Assembly: GCA_963736305.1 (NCBI GenBank)
Contig: CAVTOD010000004.1
Coordinates: 186,001-250,000 of the forward strand
Length of the DNA stretch: 64,000 bases
Reading direction: 5' to 3'
Source of the DNA: DASUPK01 sp963736305
GTDB lineage: Bacteria; Actinomycetota; Thermoleophilia; Solirubrobacterales; 70-9
Shown here: positions 60,849-64,000 of the stretch, piece after piece
Layout: each line of letters starts with the position of its first letter
Position numbering within the stretch: position 1 is the first letter of the stretch
Program-made: the position numbers and the translations under genes
Notes under the pieces: generated by a model
Database searches by the model: none
Seen by the model: the letters and a program-made list of their open reading frames with translations, nothing else
What the model was told of the DNA's origin: nothing

Positions 60849-61712
60849 TTACCGCTCCGGAGGGGGAAGCCAGTCCTTGCCCAGCCCCAGGCCGACGACG
60901 CTCTCGAGGCCCTCGGGAGGGTGCTCGGGAGGGGTCTCGTGGGAGAGGAACCAGCCCTCGAAGTGATCGTCGAGGACGCCGTGGGTCCGCGGAAACCAGG
61001 CGCTCAGGATCGGGCGGCCGCCGATCCTCAGTCTCTTCAGGGCGGCGACGCGAGGATGATCTCCGATCTGCAAACGAGCAGAGCGGGAGAACGGCAGGTT
61101 GACCCCGGCCCGACCGCGGAAGTAGACCGACGACCTCATCAGCATCCCCCGGAAGGCGCAGTAGTTGACCGCCGAGGCGGCGAGCGGGAGGCGGGTGAAC
61201 CGCGGCCGGTCGACCTCGATCCGCACCGCGAGCTGGCCGTCGAGGTCGTACTGGCTCGAGACGACCCGCTCGGAGACGACGAAGTCGAGCTGTTCCTGAT
61301 GCTTGGGCATGCCCCAGATCCCCTTGCCGCCTTTGACCGAGATCTCGGTCGAGACCGGGAGGTCGTAGACGTACTGGCCGGTGCCGTAGCGGCGCCTCAA
61401 CAGGCCGGGGAGCAACCTCGGGGCCGGGCGCCCTCCGTGGGTGCAGGCGATGGCGATCGAGAACTCGATGTAGTTGCCGATGTCGGTGATCTCGTAGTTG
61501 ACGACCGTGATCACCAGCAGCGCCCGCGAGCCGGAGATGCGCAAGGGGTGCACCTCGTTTCCCTGGAGCAGTTCAGCGGCGCGCTCTGCGTCGATCGGGA
61601 ACACCGCCATCAGCGCCGGGGTCCGCTCCGAGTTAACCGGGAGCGAGAAGGGGATTCCGTCGACGAGCGCATAGCGCCCGGCCTGCTCGCTGAGCCGCTT
61701 CGGCATCCTCAT
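60849..61712 (-). CDS. acetoacetate-decarboxylase-fold protein
   Basis: 287 residues, typical family length. Pattern of the ADC fold: LVDGIPFSLPVNSERTPALM, YIEFSIAIACTHGGR, TEISVKGGKGIWGMPKHQEQ with the Lys-rich active-site loop, and a late beta sheet with FPRTHGVLDDHFEGWF. True decarboxylation needs a Schiff-base Lys; a Lys is present in KGGKGIWGMPK but I cannot prove its role. In this GMC/hydrolase context it may act on a steroid or lipid ketone (inference). ATG or nearby GTG start. Confidence 0.82.
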   Translation of the reverse strand: MRMPKRLSEQAGRYALVDGIPFSLPVNSERTPALMAVFPIDAERAAELLQGNEVHPLRISGSRALLVITVVNYEITDIGNYIEFSIAIACTHGGRPAPRLLPGLLRRRYGTGQYVYDLPVSTEISVKGGKGIWGMPKHQEQLDFVVSERVVSSQYDLDGQLAVRIEVDRPRFTRLPLAASAVNYCAFRGMLMRSSVYFRGRAGVNLPFSRSARLQIGDHPRVAALKRLRIGGRPILSAWFPRTHGVLDDHFEGWFLSHETPPEHPPEGLESVVGLGLGKDWLPPPER

Positions 61713-61832
61713 CCTCTCCCCTCCTTATCCATCTCAGCAACGATGATCGGGAAGATATCGCCGGCCGCGCCCTGCCCGAGAAACGGATCGAGGCCTCCGG
61801 CGCTCCGCGTGACGATGTGATCTGCTGGTGGG

Positions 61833-62243
61833 GTGCACGCCGATCAGCCCCCCGTCGAGCTCCTGCGCAGCTTCTATGAGCTCTGGAGCGCGGGGGACTA
61901 CATCGAGGCCGCGACTCTTCTCTTCGATCCCGAGGTCGAGCTCGTTCAACCGCCGGAGCTCCCCGGCGGCGGCGGCAGCTACCACGGCTACGAGGGCCTC
62001 AGGCGAGCGCTCGATGAGTCGCTCGAGGCGTGGGACTACCTTCATGCCGAGGCCGAGCGCTTCGCGCTCGGCGAGGACACCGTGGTGGTGACAGTACGGC
62101 TGCGATCCCGCGGACGCCACACCGAGATGGAGCTCGACCGGCGGATCGGCCACCTGTTTCGCTTCCGCGGCGAGCGGGCCGTGCGCTGGGAGGTTTACTG
62201 GTCGCCCGCTGAGGCGCTTGAGGCGGCGGGGCTGAGCGAGTAG
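61833..62243 (+). CDS. NTF2/SnoaL-like protein
   Basis: 136 residues from GTG 61833. Compact NTF2-like fold: LLRSFYELWSAGDYIEAATL, LFDPEVELVQPPE, YHGYEGLRRALDESLEAWD and WEVYWSPAEALEAAGL at the end. Such proteins bind or isomerise small hydrophobic compounds. It lies alone between two minus-strand groups. Confidence 0.82.
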   Translation: MHADQPPVELLRSFYELWSAGDYIEAATLLFDPEVELVQPPELPGGGGSYHGYEGLRRALDESLEAWDYLHAEAERFALGEDTVVVTVRLRSRGRHTEMELDRRIGHLFRFRGERAVRWEVYWSPAEALEAAGLSE

Positions 62244-62275
62244 CGGGACGTGGGAGGCCTCGTCGGCGGCCGGGC

Positions 62276-63313
62276 TCAGCGGCGGGCGCCCAGCTCTTCG
62301 AGGATCACCGGGAAGGTGTCGCGAGCCGCATCCTTGCCCATGAACACATCGAGGTGGCTGTAGCGCTCGAAGGCATGAAACCCATGGCGGCCCGGAGCTT
62401 GGCCCTCGAACCACTCGTAGGTCCGGCGTTGGCTCTCCGGCAGAAAGCAGGCGTTCAGCTCACCGGCCAAGAAGACGAAGCGGGCATCCGTCTGGGGCGG
62501 CTGGGCGGTGAAATTCTCTGGCAGCTCCGGGCGCCCCTCGACCGAGACCAGGCTGCCGGCCTTGACGCAGCGCCCCATCTGCTCGAAGAAGGTGAGCGGC
62601 ACATCGGCGAACTCGCCGGTGAGCCACGAGTGCGTCGCCGCGTTCAGGTTCTCGTGGCGCCAGAGCGTCGGCTTGCCAACGCCGTAGGTGTAGCTGGACA
62701 GCTTGCAGACGTCGTTGTCGCACTCGTGGTGGGTGAGCTTGACCCAGGCGCTGATTGCCTTGGGGAGGATCCACGGGGCGCCCTTTACGCCCCACTGCGG
62801 GTTCAGGTAGCCGAGCACCTTTGCGGCGGGCGGCAAGACCCAGTCCATCTTGATCCTGGCCAGCCGCGAGACGATCGGGTGCAGGGCGACGGCGTTGGAG
62901 ACGATCGTGGTCACCTCGGGGACGAGGCCCGAGACCGCGGACATCATGAAGCTGGTCGAGCCCTGGCAGTGGATCACGGCCTGGATCTCCTCGGCGCCGG
63001 TCCGCTCGGCGACGGTCTTCACCGCTTCCGGATGATCGAAGACCGCCGCCTGGTCGAGGGTCCAGTGGTTGTGGGGGATGTCGATGCTCGCCCGCCAGTT
63101 CTCGAGCCAGACGTCGTAGCCGGAGTCGACCAGGACCTGGACCAGATTGCGCTCCGTCGGCGGGCGGAAGATGTTGGCCCGCACCCCGGCCCCGTGCACG
63201 AGCAGCACCGGGCCCTTGGTCGGCGCGCTGTCGCCGCTGACGTGGTGCAGATTGCACTGCAGGCCATCGCCGGCGGTGAACGGGACCACGGTGGTCTCGA
63301 GCCCCTCGCTCAC
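62276..63313 (-). CDS. alpha/beta hydrolase, GMC-oxidoreductase-associated type
   Basis: 345 residues. Oxyanion region GPVLLVHGAGVRANIFRPP, then YDVWLENWRASIDIPHNHWT, and the nucleophile elbow in AVIHCQGSTSF. Here the central residue appears to be Cys (I-H-C-Q-G), not Ser, as in dienelactone hydrolase. A late His lies in RYSHLDVFMGKDA. The same domain is often fused behind GMC oxidoreductases (cholesterol-oxidase-like) in actinobacteria; in this genome it is a separate gene whose ATG overlaps the upstream stop (ATGA). Confidence 0.85.
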   Translation of the reverse strand: MSEGLETTVVPFTAGDGLQCNLHHVSGDSAPTKGPVLLVHGAGVRANIFRPPTERNLVQVLVDSGYDVWLENWRASIDIPHNHWTLDQAAVFDHPEAVKTVAERTGAEEIQAVIHCQGSTSFMMSAVSGLVPEVTTIVSNAVALHPIVSRLARIKMDWVLPPAAKVLGYLNPQWGVKGAPWILPKAISAWVKLTHHECDNDVCKLSSYTYGVGKPTLWRHENLNAATHSWLTGEFADVPLTFFEQMGRCVKAGSLVSVEGRPELPENFTAQPPQTDARFVFLAGELNACFLPESQRRTYEWFEGQAPGRHGFHAFERYSHLDVFMGKDAARDTFPVILEELGARR

Positions 63314-64000
63314 CGCTCCCCCGGCGCCCGTCCTCCGTAGACCTCCCAGAGCTCCCCGGCGAACAGGGCGCCGAAGCGGGCGACCGCGTCGACCCGCCCG
63401 GCGGGGCGGGTCCTGAAGGTGGTCATCTGGCGGGCGAAGTCCAGCGGGTGGATGTGCAGGATCCCGGAGCCGACGAGCTCCGCCCGGCTCTCGTCCTCGG
63501 CCTCGACATGGCCCCGCAGCAGTCTGGTGAAAAGCGTCGAGGTGTCCGACCAGACGTTGTCGATGCCTGGATCGTCCTCGACCACCTTGAATCCGTTCAA
63601 GGTCAGCGGGTGCCCGGCAGCATCGGAGAAGAAGAGCCGGTAGAGCATCCGCTTTCGGCGCCGGTCGCCCTCCTGGTCGACGAAGAGGTTGAAGAGGCCC
63701 CGCTCGACCGCCAGCTCGCCGCCACCGAGGGCGTCCGAGCGCACGTAGCCCTCGGCGCGGGCCAGATGCTCGGGCGTATCGATGAACCGATCGAGGTCTT
63801 CGGTGGTGATAGTGAGGTGGAACATCAACCCCCTGCGCTGCTCGCGTCCGGCGCGATAGCCGCGGTCGAAGTCGTCCTCGTCAAAGCTGAAGAAGCCCTT
63901 CATCTCCTCGGTGAAGGCGAGGCTGATAGCGCCCGCTCCGGGGGCCAGGGGGGTCGGTTCGGGCCCCGGACCCGGCTCGGCTGCAGCCGTCGAGCGCGCG
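63310..64000 (-). CDS. linker-domain protein of GMC-oxidoreductase type, 5' end beyond the window
   Basis: At least 229 codons open to the window edge. An internal ATG at 63903 would give 197 residues, but the frame continues upstream without stop (SLAFTEEMKGFFSF), and the homology also extends there. The sequence FHLTITTEDLDRFIDTPEHL, ALGGGELAVERGLFNLFVDQ and MLYRLFFSDAAGHPLTLNGF matches the domain between the oxidase and hydrolase parts of large GMC proteins. Probably the 3' end of such a gene. Coupled to the hydrolase gene by ATGA. Confidence 0.75.
   Translation of the reverse strand, partial: ARSTAAAEPGPGPEPTPLAPGAGAISLAFTEEMKGFFSFDEDDFDRGYRAGREQRRGLMFHLTITTEDLDRFIDTPEHLARAEGYVRSDALGGGELAVERGLFNLFVDQEGDRRRKRMLYRLFFSDAAGHPLTLNGFKVVEDDPGIDNVWSDTSTLFTRLLRGHVEAEDESRAELVGSGILHIHPLDFARQMTTFRTRPAGRVDAVARFGALFAGELWEVYGGRAPGER

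Overview
The window is high-GC DNA with very dense, overlapping genes. It most likely comes from an actinobacterium of the Thermoleophilia type (Solirubrobacterales or Gaiellales relatives). The reasons are the mix of DUF7144, DUF6325, SHOCT, DUF2630 and GAP-family proteins, a kelch-repeat surface protein with a Lys-rich tail, a remnant of a leader ending in GGTAIA, frequent GTG starts and several apparently leaderless genes. No rRNA, complete tRNA or CRISPR array was found.

Layout. 0-5.7 kb: a six-gene minus-strand operon with ATGA/GTGA overlaps. It runs from an RpiR-type regulator to a response regulator fused to an LmbE deacetylase, an ATP-grasp enzyme, a PHP phosphoesterase, a membrane glycosyltransferase and a small membrane protein; it looks like a surface-glycoconjugate pathway. 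5.7-31.8 kb: a stress and redox island. It holds a formylglycine-generating enzyme with its sulfatase, glutamate decarboxylase, a YCII/ECF42 sigma pair, a MalT-like LuxR regulator, a CLC channel, a GAP protein, PAP2 and diacylglycerol-kinase genes, DUF6325/SHOCT proteins, a membrane flippase-like protein, GreA, a cyclic-nucleotide-domain/thioredoxin-reductase fusion, DsbA and a disulfide-oxidoreductase-like flavoprotein. A recurrent palindrome of the form TCA(T)CCCG-N2/3-CGGG(A)TGA lies upstream of many of these genes and suggests a shared regulon.

31.9-38.5 kb: an integration hotspot with four 3' halves of CAT-anticodon tRNAs, a duplicated stretch of about 250 bp that looks like integrase remnants, small orphan genes, a kelch surface protein and an IS1182-type element. 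38.7-42.5 kb: an NfuA-like Fe-S protein, then an ATP-grasp enzyme, a CCAEP-tail radical SAM protein and a DsrE-like protein, each with a -10 box exactly 6 nt before its start codon. 42.6-52.8 kb: gene remnants (surface protein, FabI, leader peptide, serine recombinase), decayed IS110 and IS481 elements, an acyl-CoA synthetase, an M19 dipeptidase and orphan membrane genes.

52.9-60.9 kb: a probable defence or signalling island. Two tandem paralogous operons each pair a two-helix SLATT/DUF4231 protein with a TIR protein that carries one membrane segment and a different outer domain. They share nearly identical promoters and 5' ends and are bracketed by repeated remnants of a putative STAND-type gene. 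60.8-64 kb: a lipid-type catabolic group with an acetoacetate-decarboxylase-like protein, an NTF2-like protein, an alpha/beta hydrolase and the end of a gene linked to GMC-oxidoreductase proteins that runs off the window.

Several otherwise conserved genes are broken by single-base indels, often at runs of four G or C, so some apparent pseudogenes may be sequencing errors.
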